From NCBI GenBank assembly GCA_038380795.1, contig CM076263.1:1875001-1939000 (forward strand): DNA of 64,000 nt, given 5' to 3'. The position numbers and the translations under genes were made by a program. The stretch is from Pyrocephalus nanus (taxonomy: Eukaryota > Chordata > Aves > Passeriformes > Tyrannidae). Below the pieces are notes generated by a model. The model saw nothing but the letters and a program-made list of their open reading frames with translations, was not told the origin of the DNA and did not search any database. Positions within the stretch are counted from its first letter, which is position 1; every line of letters begins with the position of its first letter. Positions 23,640-64,000 of this stretch are shown here, one piece after another.

Positions 23640-24320
23640 CGCACTACTTCGCCTCCGCTCGCACCCCGCGGAAGAACATCGACTCGCTACCGCCGTACCG
23701 TGGCTGCGCGCGCCTGCCGGTCACTCAAACCCTTCTCCCCACCCCGCGCCGATCAACCGCCCGTGGCGGGCGTGACTGACAGCCGATTCCACCAATGAGC
23801 GCCCGGTCCCGCCCCGCCTCCCCCGCCTCGAGCCTGTTTCTTCTCCCCTTTTCCCCCTTATCTTTTTTTTTCTTAACCTCTCCGACCTTCCATTGGTTCT
23901 CTTGCCCGCCAATCACCATGGCAGACCAATGGCCGCACTGGCCTCGGAGTCACGGGTCGAACGACCAATGGGCGCGCTCTCCGCCTCACGGCGGGGGCGG
24001 GCGCAGCGGGGTACAACTGCGGGGAGAGGCGGCGGCCCCGCCGTGCCCGGGCAGCGGCAGCGGCAGCGCCGGACACGCCGAGGCGGCGGCGCTTCCAGGC
24101 GGCTCCCGGCGGCTCCCGGTGCGTCCCGGGGCGCGGCGGGGCGGGGTGGGGCCGCTGCCCCGCGGGCTGCGCGGGCCTTGGGGGCGCCGTGCGGGGCCTG
24201 GTGCCTGCGGGGCCGGGGGCGCCTCCCCGCGCCCGCAGCCCCTTTGTTGCGGCGGGTTCGGGGGTGGGTTATCCCGTTCCCGGTGGATAACCCGGCCCCG
24301 GGGGGTTGGCGCGGGGAGCC
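23640..24320 (+). promoter_or_regulatory. SMAD2: CpG island promoter of SMAD2, TATA-less, with CCAAT cluster and GC boxes
   Basis: CpG density and G+C rise sharply here against the flanking DNA. Five CCAAT-type boxes occur: 23792-23796, 23892-23896 (inverted ATTGG), 23909-23913, 23926-23930 and 23965-23969. GC boxes of the Sp1/KLF type occur at about 23804-23816 and 23989-24001. No TATA box is seen at a suitable place. The island lies at the 5' side of SMAD2 with the right orientation and is the only CpG island in the window, so assignment to SMAD2 is a good inference. Divergent transcription to the left is possible but nothing here proves it. Confidence 0.8.
24000..24118 (+). other. SMAD2: Probable noncoding first exon of SMAD2 (5' UTR)
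   Basis: SMAD2 exon 2 starts inside the 5' UTR, so at least one upstream noncoding exon must exist. Directly downstream of the CCAAT cluster is a GC-rich segment ending in CTCCCG followed by GTGCGT at 24119, a plausible donor. The start is only an estimate, placed about 30 bases after the last CCAAT box. Other first exons are known for mammalian SMAD2 and could exist here too. Confidence 0.45.
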
Positions 24321-24335
24321 GGGCTGTGCCCCTCG

Positions 24336-24368
24336 GTGTGTGTGTGTGTGTGTGTGTGTTTGTGTGTG
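24336..24368. repeat. (GT)n microsatellite
   Basis: About twelve GT units with one interruption, at the 3' edge of the CpG island in SMAD2 intron 1. Confidence 0.9.
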
Positions 24369-24674
24369 GGAGGGAGGGAGGTAAAGAAGTTGTGCTGCTC
24401 CTTGTCTATCCCCCCAGCATCCCCCGCTCCTTCCCGTCCTCCCTGCGTGCCAGGTGTGTTTTCCTTGCAGGGATATCCCGAGTTTGGAGGGACCCACGAG
24501 GACTGTCGCCTCCGTGTGCCCGTGAGGGGTGCAGGGGGGTGTGGGAAGTTGGGAGTGAGTTGTGCTTTGGGTTTGGTGAGGCTTTTGTCCGCCCCTCTGC
24601 TGGTCCGTGGGACACACGCGAGACACGGGCTGAGGTGGGGAGGTTTATCCATCTGTGTGCTGCCAGGGGGGCAC

Positions 24675-24775
24675 GGTTAGGTGGGATATGGGGGGGAAGT
24701 TCCTGGCTGGGAGGGTGGCGAGGCCCTGGCACGGCTTGCCCAGAGGAGCTGTGGCTGCTCCCACTCCCGGGGTGT
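24675..24775 (+). mobile_element. CR1 LINE internal fragment, sense
   Basis: Contains taggtgggatatgggg, ggaagttcctggctgggagg, gaggccctggcacggcttgc and gaggagctgtggctgctccc. These correspond to the middle of the CR1 3' UTR; both ends are missing. Confidence 0.7.
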
Positions 24776-26205
24776 TGTTTGTAAACAAACATAACCTGCT
24801 GAGTGTTTTCTTCTACCTCGGGCGGGGGGGAAGACCTGTCGCGATAAAGGCGAGGGGTTGGTGGCGTTGCTGTGGAGTTCCTGTTGGTAATTTTTATCTT
24901 TCCTTTTTGTGGGGAGTGCAGGGGAAAAGCGCAGGCCGGTGTGGTCCTTTAGTCTTTGCTGTGGGAAAATAAAAGAAGGAGGAAAAGTGTGTGATGTGAG
25001 TGAGCAAAGAGCCCTTGCTGATGGTCTGGGGGAGCTGTCGAACAGCTGGGACTCAGGCTGCAGCCTGGTCTCAGGTCTTTTTGGTTGTCTGTCACCGGTT
25101 TTGACTGAAAAAAGCCCAACACGTGTGTTGTGCCCTTTTCAAACGCTTTGCAAGCGGGAAGGCACTAATAAAAAGTTTTGTTTACTACGACAAGTGCCTC
25201 TGAAAACGCTCCAGCTTGAGTGTATTGTGTGTGGAGCTCGTGTTATCACAGCCCATGGTTATAAACGAGTTAGATTCCATCTGTAGCAAGAGGTTTGTAA
25301 TAACAGCTTGTTAGGAGACCGCAGGTAACAGCAGGTTTGTCTTTTCTCGAGTGCTCCTCTCTTAGCCTGGAGAGCTGTACTTTCGGGCTGATTCATGACA
25401 TTATTTCTGTGGGGGCTGGACTGTAGTGAGAGACTGATTAATCCTTGCTCTGCTCTCCAGGCTGAGAAGGAAACACCTCTTTGAGGTGGAAGGCTCCTCT
25501 TAGGACTGGTTTGGACTTTCCAATATTTCTACGGCGGTGAGGGGGTTATTTGTGTGCTTGTTCCGAGGCGCATCCTTAAAACTTGTAACGCTTACAGGCT
25601 TTGATGAATCCTATGGGCATGAGAATTTAATTAAGGGGGGGGGTGCGGTCCCTTCGTCCCCCTCGGTTTAGCAGCATCCTGATGAAAGTTGACATTAGTT
25701 ACAAGTGCCTTTAAAAAGAGGAAGGGGTGGTTTAAGGTGGTTTAAACTTAAAAGATGAGTCTGAGCACACGCTGAACAGCGTTTTGAGATGTTGCACGGA
25801 GTAACCTGGCAGTTGGTTGCTGTTCTGCAGTTGTTTTGGTGGCTGTCGGTGTAACCTGACCCACACAAGCAGCAGTGTTTGAGGATCCAGTTTTCTTTGT
25901 GGAAGAAGCTGGACCTGTGTGATAGAATCTCAAAGAGGGATTCATCAGCTTTCCCTGAGGTCCTGATTGATGGTAAAAGGGGACACCACGGTTGAAAAGG
26001 TGAGGTTGAAAAATTGTTCCCTGAGCTGATCACTGCATTTCCTCCACCTGGCAGCTAGGTTCACCAACAAAATCAAATCACCTGGGATTGCACAGCTGAT
26101 CTCCAAGTGAAAGGCCTTTCTGGGTCCTCCTCCGTTTTCCTCTTCCACTTGATCTTTCAGAAGTGTTGAGCACCAGTTGATATAATTGAGTTTATTGGAG
26201 CTCAA

Positions 26206-26219
26206 AAAAAAAAAAAAAA
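26206..26219. repeat. Poly-A tract
   Basis: About 15 A. No retroposon body recognised beside it. Confidence 0.6.
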
Positions 26220-29200
26220 TCCCTGCTCCTGAGAGCAACTTTAAAAAACAAACCTTGTTTCCATCTCTCTAATCCCTTTCCCACAAAAGTACTGGGAGAA
26301 CAGGCTCTGTAGTAGGTTCTGGATAACAATGAACCTGAGCTCTGCTTGAGACTGAAGCAAATTCCTAAGTTTTGTTTGTACAAAGAACAGTACGCAAAGT
26401 TTTAATTATTATAAAAAGTATTCCAGAGTTTTCAAATGTATTCAATGCCGCCTTAATGGTTGTGCATGTAAATGCCCTGTAATTGAAAGCATCCATTTAT
26501 GGGCCTGACTTGCTAAGTGAGCTGTAAATTCTGCTTTTCAGATTGGATTTAATGACTTTTATCATAAAGCCATAAACTGGTTGTGAACTGTGCCGAGAGG
26601 CAAACAATACCTAAGCTTACTTTGCCAAAATATTTGTAATTGTTGATTTGTTAAACTGAATTGCTGCAGGTCATGCGATGGGATTAGGTTTTTGTAATAG
26701 AATGGAGAGTACAGGCAGCCTTGTGTTCAATACTCTCTGGGCTAGAAGAAATTGGCTACTGCAGAAAACCTTCCTAAACATTCCTCTCCTCTTCCAGTAA
26801 CAGAAACTCTGTTGCAAACAGTAAACCTTCGTTCCTGATGTCTTTTTATTCTGATTATTTGTGTTTGACAGTCATAACGTGAAGGTAGAGCAAGAGGAGA
26901 CTGCAGCAGAGGAGCTCCTGGGTCTTCTGTCAGTGTAGTCTGGGGCTCAAGCTACATTTAATTACACTGGAGCAATATGAGCTTAACATCAGACACGAAA
27001 CATAATTGAACTCCTCTTATCAAGAGATGGGGGGCTGTGCCTATGTGCGGCACCTTAGACCTGTGTTGAAAGTGAACTTGAGTTAACTAATTGTTAAATG
27101 CAATTGTTTGGGCTTTAACAAAGTGGAGTAGCTGCTAAGCTGTGAGCTGAAACAGGTGCCCAGGTAACTGGTAAGCAGTTCTGTGAATATTCCTGTCAGA
27201 TTTAGCCCAGGAGTATTTCTTTTCTAAAATAATGAAGGTGACACTTGCCTGTTACACATGGAAAACTTTACTCAAAATTAATGAGGTGAGAAGGGCTTAA
27301 GCTGCCATGGTTTGGAGTACTTATTCCCTGCCTTTGTGGGGCTGTTCTGGCCTTTTAGTTTTAAGGAGCAATACTCTGATCTTGTTCATAATGCTAAATA
27401 AGTGGGAGAAGTTTGCAGCTTTGCAGAGGCAGGTGGATGGGCTGACTGCAGCCGTGGCGACTTTTCTCTTTTGCAGCTCTAGGAGAGTTGGTAAAAGACA
27501 TTGGTCCTATTAGTATTTTAGTCAAAGGTCAGTAAAATTAACAGCTCTTCCTTCTCGTGTCTACAGTTGCGATGCAGTTTTAGCGTGCCACGAGTGCATG
27601 GGTTACATGGAGTGCTAATTTTTTAATAGTAGTATACCTTTTCATTACCACATTTGGCTGTAATTTGAGGCAGCCCTTAGTAATTGAAGGAAAAAACATC
27701 CTCTCAAGCTTTCATAGCATCATGATGTTGCTTATTTAGTTCTGTGCATGAGAAGTCTGAGTTTCCTCATTTGATTTATAACCAAGCTTCATGGAGCCAG
27801 CAAGGAGGGGTGCTTTCAAAATTCTGTTTTCAGTGAGCTATGTAAAGGTAATACAGTTATGTGTGGTTTCAAGATGCATTGCAATACTAGAGCTTGGTAA
27901 ACTTAAAATTAATGTGTAAATCAAGCCTGTATATAGGCATGTTTCAAATTCTCAGTCTAAAGTTGGCTCAGAGGAAGCATTTTCTTTGCTCCCGTGCCCC
28001 CAGGTCACAGCAGCATGCTTTGAGCTTCATCAGCTCGTGTCAAAGCTGAACCGGGACCTTGGTGTCACCCCTCAGAGCTCTGGGTTGTGAGCTGGGCAGA
28101 GCCCCTTGGGGTGGGGACTCTCCAGAGCCACTCCCCCCACTGCTGGGCTGATTGGCTGGACACCTGAAATGGGAGGTGCATCTGAAGGCACTGCCCCGTA
28201 GGGCTCGATTCCTTTTCCCCCAAAACAAAACCCCACACACTGCTCTTCTCTGACCTGAGTGTGAGGAGGTAAGGATGGGGCACTTTCTTTTGTGTTTGTT
28301 CTTCAGAAAGGTGTCACAAGACCAGGTGCCTAATATTCATTTGTAGGGAACCTCGGAAGGCAGCTTTGGGAAGAGCTGTGGGTGCAATAGAGGTGAAGTG
28401 TCTTCCCTTGTCTGCTCCACTGAGAGATTTAAGCTTGAATGTGTTCTGTCTGAAAGGGAGAGGACTGGCTTTGATTTTGGTTTGAAGTTCATACAGAATT
28501 CAGGTGCACATTATGCGCTTGGTAAAATTGATAAGGCATCTTGTCCAGATTCCAGGATTAATGAAAAAAACATTGCCTTTGAAAAGAAGTCTCAAAAATG
28601 GGACTAAAATAGGGAGGAAATGAGCTTTTAGACTTTCTCTCAAATACCACAAATAATTTTCCTCGATCTTCTTTCCTTGGGAGCTTAACTTCTGTCCTCT
28701 TTATTCCAGAAGAGCTCCTGCAAATGAAATTCCTCTAAGCCAGAATACTTCTAGTAAAACCAGGAGAGATCAGATTTCTTTATTTCAAGTTTAGATGAAT
28801 AAGCAGAATGATATGAAATATGTTGCATAAGGCTTTAGAATAAATTAGCCAGAAATCACTTGATATTTTTGGTAGCACCAGTGTGTTTATAGTATATTCC
28901 AGACAGTCAGGAAAGAAAAATTTCCCTTGAAGATTTTAGTCTGCTAGCATGCTGCCCTTAAGGTTTTCTTCATCTTTTATGCTTAGTTATTGCTGGGATC
29001 ATGGGCTTAATATTTAATACTTGTTCCAGAGAACCACAGTGGAGTGGAATAATAGCAGACATGACTCAAAACTATGACTTTAGAAGTTGCCGATTATGAC
29101 ACTGTTTGACCAGCCATAGAAACCTGTGTGCATCGGGGAGCAGAGATGAAACAAATACCACTAAAATGGGCAGTTTGTAGCTTTTCCAGTATTAATCTGT

Positions 29201-30984
29201 GGGGAATTACAGCACATGCCTCCTATGTTCCAGCAATCTAAATAAACTCTTGTACCTCTCTGGGCAACGGTAAGAACCCCTTGAGTATTCAAAGCTGCAG
29301 TTTGAAGGCAAAATCCACAGATGGATTTGGGATGGAAAGGGATAAAATGGAAGTGTTCTGCTGTGGAATGCACTGTTGCCTTGGTACTACTAGTTCAACT
29401 ACAGTTGAGCAGGGAAAAGGATCTTGAAAATCTCCCAGCAGTTACCCCCAGAGTGTTGGTGTTGTAGTGGAAATTGGAAATAGTACATGGGAATTTAAAT
29501 AAGATGAGATTTGGGCCGTGGCATTGGGCCTGAGTAGAAGAGAGTGAGCCAAGGGGAGACAGTGCAAAGGGTGAGTGATGGCAAAGCACCTCTGAGGTCC
29601 TTGAAAGCAAAGGCTGTAAATGGGTGCTCATTTTTTTGAGGTGGTTGGCTGTTAAATGCAAAGAAATTGCAAAAAAAAAAAAAAATTGCAAGTAAGAGGG
29701 GATATTACATATTTAATCTTATGCCATTTTAGCAATGTGGAAATGTTTCTTGCAGCATTGGCAAAACCTGTTTTGGGGGTGCATTTTGGGAAAAAGCATC
29801 TCATATTTTCTTTTTTTTTTTTTAGTGGTTGAAGAATGTGTCCCAGGCAAAAACAAATAGAGGAATGTTTTTAGCAAGAGATTACTGTCAACAGTAATGG
29901 TGTATGAGGGAATTGTTCTTCATGAGATCAAAACTCCCTGTATTACTGTATCCATTTGAAGGTAAAAGTTGCAGTTGATGAATTGAAATGGGATTTGCTG
30001 GTCAAAAATGAGCTTTAACAGTAACTCCTAAACCCATTATTATAAACAAGGTGTCTCTGAGTCTGTCTGGGTGGGTACAGTTATAACCCAACACAGGTCC
30101 AGGGCTCCTCATTTTTATTTGAGCTCCTGCCAGATGTTCAGCAGCAGACACGTGCACTCTGCCCTCTGCCACCAGTACCTCATGGAGTGTAAATTTCTGT
30201 CTTTGCACTTTTTATTTAAATTATTGTGTTGAGAGATTTAGGATGGTATGACCAAAAAGATAAGTGCAAAGATAACCTTAGACTGATACAATTTTTTCCT
30301 GTGGTCTTTAGATCAGTCTTTATGCAGAGTCTTCAAGTAATTATGAATTAATTGAAGTAGTAAAGCTTTCAGGCTTGGCATCTGTTCAGAGGAGCGTCCC
30401 AAACTGTGTTAGCTGTGTTTGGATACCTTCCCTGAGACAAAAGTCTGAGAGCCCTCTGTTTGAGGGAGGGATGTGATTCAATGTGTGGAGTCATGAAGTT
30501 TGCGGACCAGATGAACACAAACAGTTCTTCAGCAAACTTGCAATGGCAGAACAAGAGCCACTTTCTGAAACTTGGGAGGGAATAAATTAAATTACTGAAA
30601 GTCGTTATTTTGACAGTGGGCAGTTAAATACTAGTGCAGTGTGCCACAAGGGGTTGTGGAGGCACGTTCCAAAAGTTGTTCGGTGGATTTGTGGACAGCA
30701 AGTCCATAAATGGCTGCTGAAGGTAATAAGTAGGAGTGTAGCCTTTAATTTTGTGTTGTAACAGTTTGAGATGCTGAAGAATTATGAGGAGAGTGCAGAA
30801 AAGAGCCAGGTTCACGTGCTTTGCTTGATTAGCTTATCTGTTTGCCACCTTTGGAGATGGAGCACTAGGCTGGATGCAGCATTACTGCTTTTCTTTGCAA
30901 AATCTGCATTTATCCAAATTGCCCATAATTCAGCCTAACCATGCCTTACAGTTTGCACAGTCTAGTCTTGAAACAGACTGCTGC

Positions 30985-31013
30985 TTTTTTTTTTTTATTT
31001 TTTTTTTTTTTTT
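30985..31013. repeat. Poly-T tract
   Basis: T run interrupted by one A, in SMAD2 intron 1. Confidence 0.75.
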
Positions 31014-32981
31014 GCCCCCCATAAATAAGCTGGCTGGAATACTCTCCTGTGAGTACTCATCACGCTGAAGTATGAAGCTGAGTGAAGTCCTGTCCTACTT
31101 GTGTCACATTCTCTCTGCTCACCCTTTGAAAGATACAGGGCCACAACTGGAATAACTTGGTGAAATTCTTATTGATGCTCTTGGCAAATCCCTGATGTGG
31201 CAAAACAATAGCTAGAAGGAAGAAGTTAGTTTAAGCCTCCCGGACTCTTAGTCTGCAGCTGTGTATGTTGTGTTTTTGTTAAATAGCTGCTAAGCTGCAG
31301 AAAAGTCATTGTTATAAAGGACTCTTTAAATGTGTCCCTTTGTGTTTTATTTTGGGGTTTTTTCCAGGTTAGTTTTTGTGGGGGTGGCAGATCTACTTTT
31401 GCTTTCTGACATCCACAGAAGCTGGATGAGCACACATCTGTAAGGCAACTAGATACAATCAAATACAGCATCTGAAAATTTTGAGTTAGTTAGGTCTGAG
31501 CTTACAGTCTTTTGAAAATGGGAAAAGAAGGATTTGGGTTTTTTCCTCTGGGTATGTCAAAATAGTATGAGAGTTCAAATATAAAGAAAAACTGAAATGT
31601 GTAGAATTTCTAAATTCTTTCCTGCTCCAAGACTTAAATCATTCAATGTGCATTTGAAGCAGAGAGGCAAATTTTGGTTTAAAAAAAAAAAAAAAGGCAC
31701 CAGAGAGTACAGAAAATTTTATGTGTGTGTATATATCTATCAGTCTTAAGGGAGAGAATACTGCAAAACTGGACTCTTCATCACAAGGAGTAAAATAAAG
31801 CTGAAAAATTAGATCAAAGCATGGAGAATGTTTGGAGGGGCTGGAAGAACAGGCTCTGAAAGACAGGCAGGCCACTTACCACCATGGTGGTATACGAGAT
31901 CCTCCCGAAATGTGTGTTTTGTAAGGCTGACAATCAGAGGAGTATTCTGTGGCACTGAAGAGTGTCAGATTTGAAGCTAAAGCACAGGAAATACTCGTGT
32001 GTCAGTGAGCTCCATAAAAAGGAGAATAACTGGTGAGTGGATCAGCAGTGATAGTTGTACTTGGTTGCCTGTCAGCACTGAATTTAATGTTCAGGTGTTA
32101 CACCATCAATTGCTACTGTTTAGAACGTGTTCTTCAAAGCCTGTCCTTTTTGGTTTGGTCTTTCTGAGTTTCATGTGTGTGCCTCTGAAGCATCCAGTGT
32201 TGTCCTTGCTCAAAGGCTGAAGTCTTTTTTCATTAAGTTCAGTGGCTGCTGCTCCCTGTTGTAGAAACCAGCTGTGTTTCTTGAACCAGCAGGGGCCACA
32301 CAAGCCTGCTGTTCCATCTCTGGAGCTACTCAGGGTGCTCGTTAGGGGTCTGATGTGCTTTGCTGCCAGGCCCTTGAATAGTTCAGAAGGTGTCAGGCTG
32401 CTTAATTTGGTTTTGTCACCAGAATAAAGGGTCTAAATTAAAGCACATTTCCAGTGATGCAGTCAACACCAGCGCTGCCGTTGAAGGCTGGGGCTGGAGT
32501 CCTTCCACACTCCTGTAACTCATCTGACATCACCTGGTGTGCTTGAGTACCATGTGGGAGCAACTTCTTAACTTGAAAGAGAACCAAATCAGCAAAACCC
32601 ACAAAATTAAACTGTTTTACTTTATTTGGCCGAGTTTTTGTGGAAGGACATTAGCACTGGTGCTGAGGTGGTGGTGCCATTGGGGAAAAAAGGAAGGAGA
32701 ACTAGGCTTCCTGTTGGCTTGCCTCCCTATGAAACTGTACCCCTACTGTCCTCATCAGTGTCTAATTAAAAAATGTTGGCTGTTGAGTTTATTTTTCTTG
32801 TTTGCTGCAGCCAGGGCTCTGGTGCAATGCTTTTACAGGTAGCAAAACCTGCAGTTTGAAATACTGGGGGCAGATTCTATAGTTAATGTAACATTATTGG
32901 AAGAATAAAAGTTCCTTGTAGTCTTGTGTGAAAATAAATGCTTTGACTTTTTACCAGGGCCTCTACTGACAAGACACGTAG

Positions 32982-33242
32982 CAAGAGTTTAAAACTGAGA
33001 GAGGGTCAATTCAAATTGGATGTAAGGAAGAAACTCTGCTCTGTGAGGCTGGTGAGGCCCTGGCAGAAGGTGAGGCCTGGAGAAGCTGTGGCTGCCCCAT
33101 CCCTGGAAGTGCTCAAGGCCAGGTTGGATGGGGCTTGGAGCAACCTGCTCTAAGGGAAAGTGCCCCTGCCCATGGTGGGGGAGTTGGAACAAGGTGTTTT
33201 CTGATGGTCCCAACCCAAACCATTCAGCGATTCTGTGATTTA
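32982..33242 (+). mobile_element. CR1 LINE 3' end, sense, in intron 1
   Basis: Contains ttcaaattggatgtaagga, gaggctggtgaggccctggc, gaagctgtggctgccccatc, aaggccaggttggatggggc and the terminus cccaacccaaaccattcagc followed by gattctgtgattt. It lies 1.5 kb before SMAD2 exon 2. Confidence 0.88.
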
Positions 33243-34330
33243 GGATAGAGTATTTTGGATGACTTGCATAAAGTTATCAGTGTTGATCTTGAGTCCTGAT
33301 AACTGGAACCCCTGTTTCCTTGGCCCCAGAAAACTGCATTTCTTGCTTCAGCCGCGTTTTTAGGTGCTCTGAGGTGCTGGTTTATGGAGGTATCATTTCT
33401 TTGAAACTAAAATGTCATGCCCTACTGAATGTTCCGTTTTGTGTAAGTTGAGAAGTTATGATTTAAAGTTACCTGTAGAATATAATCTAGTGTTTGTTGA
33501 CTTGGTCCTCCCTGAAACTGCAAAGATGTGACAAGGCATAAATTAGCCACAAACGCTGTAGCCTGAAGAATCACAAATCGTGCTGTTTTGGGGATGGGAA
33601 ACTTCAGTAAGGTGAAGTTGGTATATATTGGGTAGGTGTGGGGAGTGCGCCTGTACAGGTTGGAGAGGCACATAAGCTGCCTTCAAAGCGCACCTTGAAC
33701 GTGGTGTTATCTTTTAGCTAAAACAAGGTATTTTCAGCTGACTGGACTAACTTATGCAGCTTGGAAATAAGGTAACTTTCTGGAGTTCAAATACCCATTT
33801 GCTGCCTGGAAATAAGATAATTTTTGACTTCAGCTTCTGTCCATAGGACCATTAATGTCCGTGAGCAATTTCTAACGTATCTGACAGGCTAAACATAGCT
33901 CAAGTTTCAGCATTCCTTTAAATATTTCATTTTATATAAATATCATGATCAGGTAGTTACACTGAATGAGAGGCTATCAGAGTTGAAAAGTTCTACTACT
34001 CAGGTAGCTGCCAACTAAAATTTTATCTGTTGTTTAATGAATTTTGAAAGACATGATGATTTTAAGTGCTGCCAGTTGAGAAAATTAATTATTATAGGCC
34101 TTTGGGCTCTAGATGGGAATAAGTTTATCACCAAACTTATTAGTGAGTTTGAAACTGGCATCCCCTGTGGAACAAAAATTGGTAGTTATTTAAAACATGA
34201 CAAACAAAATGGGAAAACAAAGGTTTGAGAGACGGCTGGCTGTTGGATGAGTTCTGTCAAGCCATAGTGACTGACATTCTGAACACAGTTTCACTTGCTA
34301 AATTAACTTGGAGCTGGGCAGAACATGCAT

Positions 34331-34352
34331 GTATATATATATATATATATAT
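34331..34352. repeat. (AT)n microsatellite
   Basis: About eleven TA units, 360 bases before SMAD2 exon 2. Confidence 0.85.
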
Positions 34353-34710
34353 GCATTTTTCAGTGACTTGTGGAAAATATTAATAAATTACTAAAACCAG
34401 CCAGCCTAGATGCAAAGCTAGACTCAAGTTACTCTGTGTATTTGCTGAAGTTTGTTCTGGTCAGGAAGGACTTGAGGAAAAATTGCATGTCTAATCCAAC
34501 AGCAACCTTAGTCTGTGTCAGCTTTTGGAGAGTCTGCAGCGAACTTGAACTTTATTGATGAAATACCTCCTGACCCTGATGATACTACTTGTGAACCATT
34601 TATGTGACTTGTTTTGGGATGCAGTGCCCTATGGCATTTGGTAATGAGCGAGGTGTCTGTTTCACTGAAACCTCAGTTCTAACGTGTCTTGTTTTGGTTT
34701 GTATTTTTAG

Positions 34711-63799
<29,089 letters not shown>

Positions 63800-64000
63800 G
63801 TAAGCTGGAAATACTTATAATTATTCCTCTCTGTGTGTGATGACTCCTCAATATATCTTTATAATTACTTTAAAAGTGCAAACGTACTTTAAGAAATTAA
63901 GAGTTGTATTAGGAGGTGACTGTTGGGTTGGCTTCCTGATGTTAAATACAATAGGGCTGGGTTAATAACTTGTTAACAACTGCTCTATTTCTGTAACTGT
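63800..64000 (+). other. Start of SMAD2 intron 7
   Basis: The sequence after the exon 7 donor GTAAGC runs to the window edge and contains no further exon. The next coding exon should resume with the aspartate codon completed by AT. Confidence 0.85.

Larger units (their letters stand above)
24119..34710 (+). other. SMAD2 intron 1
   Basis: About 10.6 kb between the presumed first exon and exon 2. It contains a GT microsatellite (24336-24368), small CR1 fragments at about 24675-24775 and 32982-33242, poly-A or poly-T tracts (26206-26219, 29671-29684, 30985-31013, 31680-31695) and a G run near 25635. Open frames here are short and show no recognisable protein. Bases 24,800-32,980 are otherwise unremarkable unique DNA. 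Confidence 0.75.

Noticed and set aside
22999..23798. Overlapping 258- and 177-codon + strand frames
   Set aside because: They are translations of an antisense CR1 3' UTR, and the same peptide words appear from the CR1 copy at 1650-2131 on the other strand. Not a gene.
23913..24626. 237-codon minus-strand open frame opposite the SMAD2 promoter
   Set aside because: Same compositional artefact; the peptide contains a long HT repeat from the GT microsatellite and no recognisable domain.
23795..24784. 329-codon + strand open frame across the CpG island
   Set aside because: Long frames arise in G+C-rich DNA because stop codons are rare. The translation is low-complexity R/G/A/P, spans the promoter, presumed first exon and a GT microsatellite, and ends in a CR1 fragment.

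Overview
The window looks like avian nuclear DNA. It is littered with short, 5'-truncated 3' ends of CR1 LINE retrotransposons in both orientations. It also carries small retroposons whose body resembles a tRNA-Ile joined to a CR1-like tail; from memory, that type is typical of songbirds (zebra finch TguSINE1). The one gene that can be named is SMAD2, the receptor-activated SMAD of TGF-beta/activin signalling, on the + strand. SMAD2 is Z-linked in chicken and has a known W gametolog, so the window most likely comes from a passerine sex chromosome. The taxon and the chromosome are inferences, not read directly from the sequence.

Layout. Bases 1 to about 23,640 are upstream intergenic DNA with no exon I can recognise. 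They hold CR1 fragments (roughly 560-620, 1650-2130, 5055-5440, 7810-7895, 8171-8316, 9333-9620, 18960-19275, 19706-19806, 20030-20490, 20568-20800, 22196-22590 and 23001-23620), A/C-rich low-complexity tracts, and two AT-rich stretches (about 8740-9260 and 16170-18300). A CpG island at about 23,640-24,320 carries five CCAAT boxes and GC boxes and is taken as the SMAD2 promoter. A likely noncoding first exon ends at 24,118. Intron 1 runs to 34,710.

SMAD2 coding exons in the window are 34769-35004 (start codon, first part of MH1), 56887-56976 (the 90-nt exon 3 known to be alternatively skipped), 58129-58322 (rest of MH1, with the DNA-contacting hairpin and the zinc ligands), 58700-58834 (linker), 62037-62111 (linker with the PPGY motif) and 63746-63799 (linker with proline-directed phosphorylation sites). 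All junctions have GT/AG borders and keep one open frame of 784 nt, or 261 codons plus one base. The MH2 domain (the remaining exons) lies beyond 64,000. Intron 2 is about 21.9 kb.

No undescribed multi-gene system was found. The most notable signals are: a T tract of about 40 nt forming the exon 6 acceptor; inverted CR1 copies that flank exon 2 and exons 3-6 and could favour back-splicing; a perfect 24-bp palindrome and a pair of adjacent hairpins in intron 2; the CCAAT cluster with a CR1 next to it at the promoter; and a cluster of homeodomain-type TAATC motifs in the upstream DNA.
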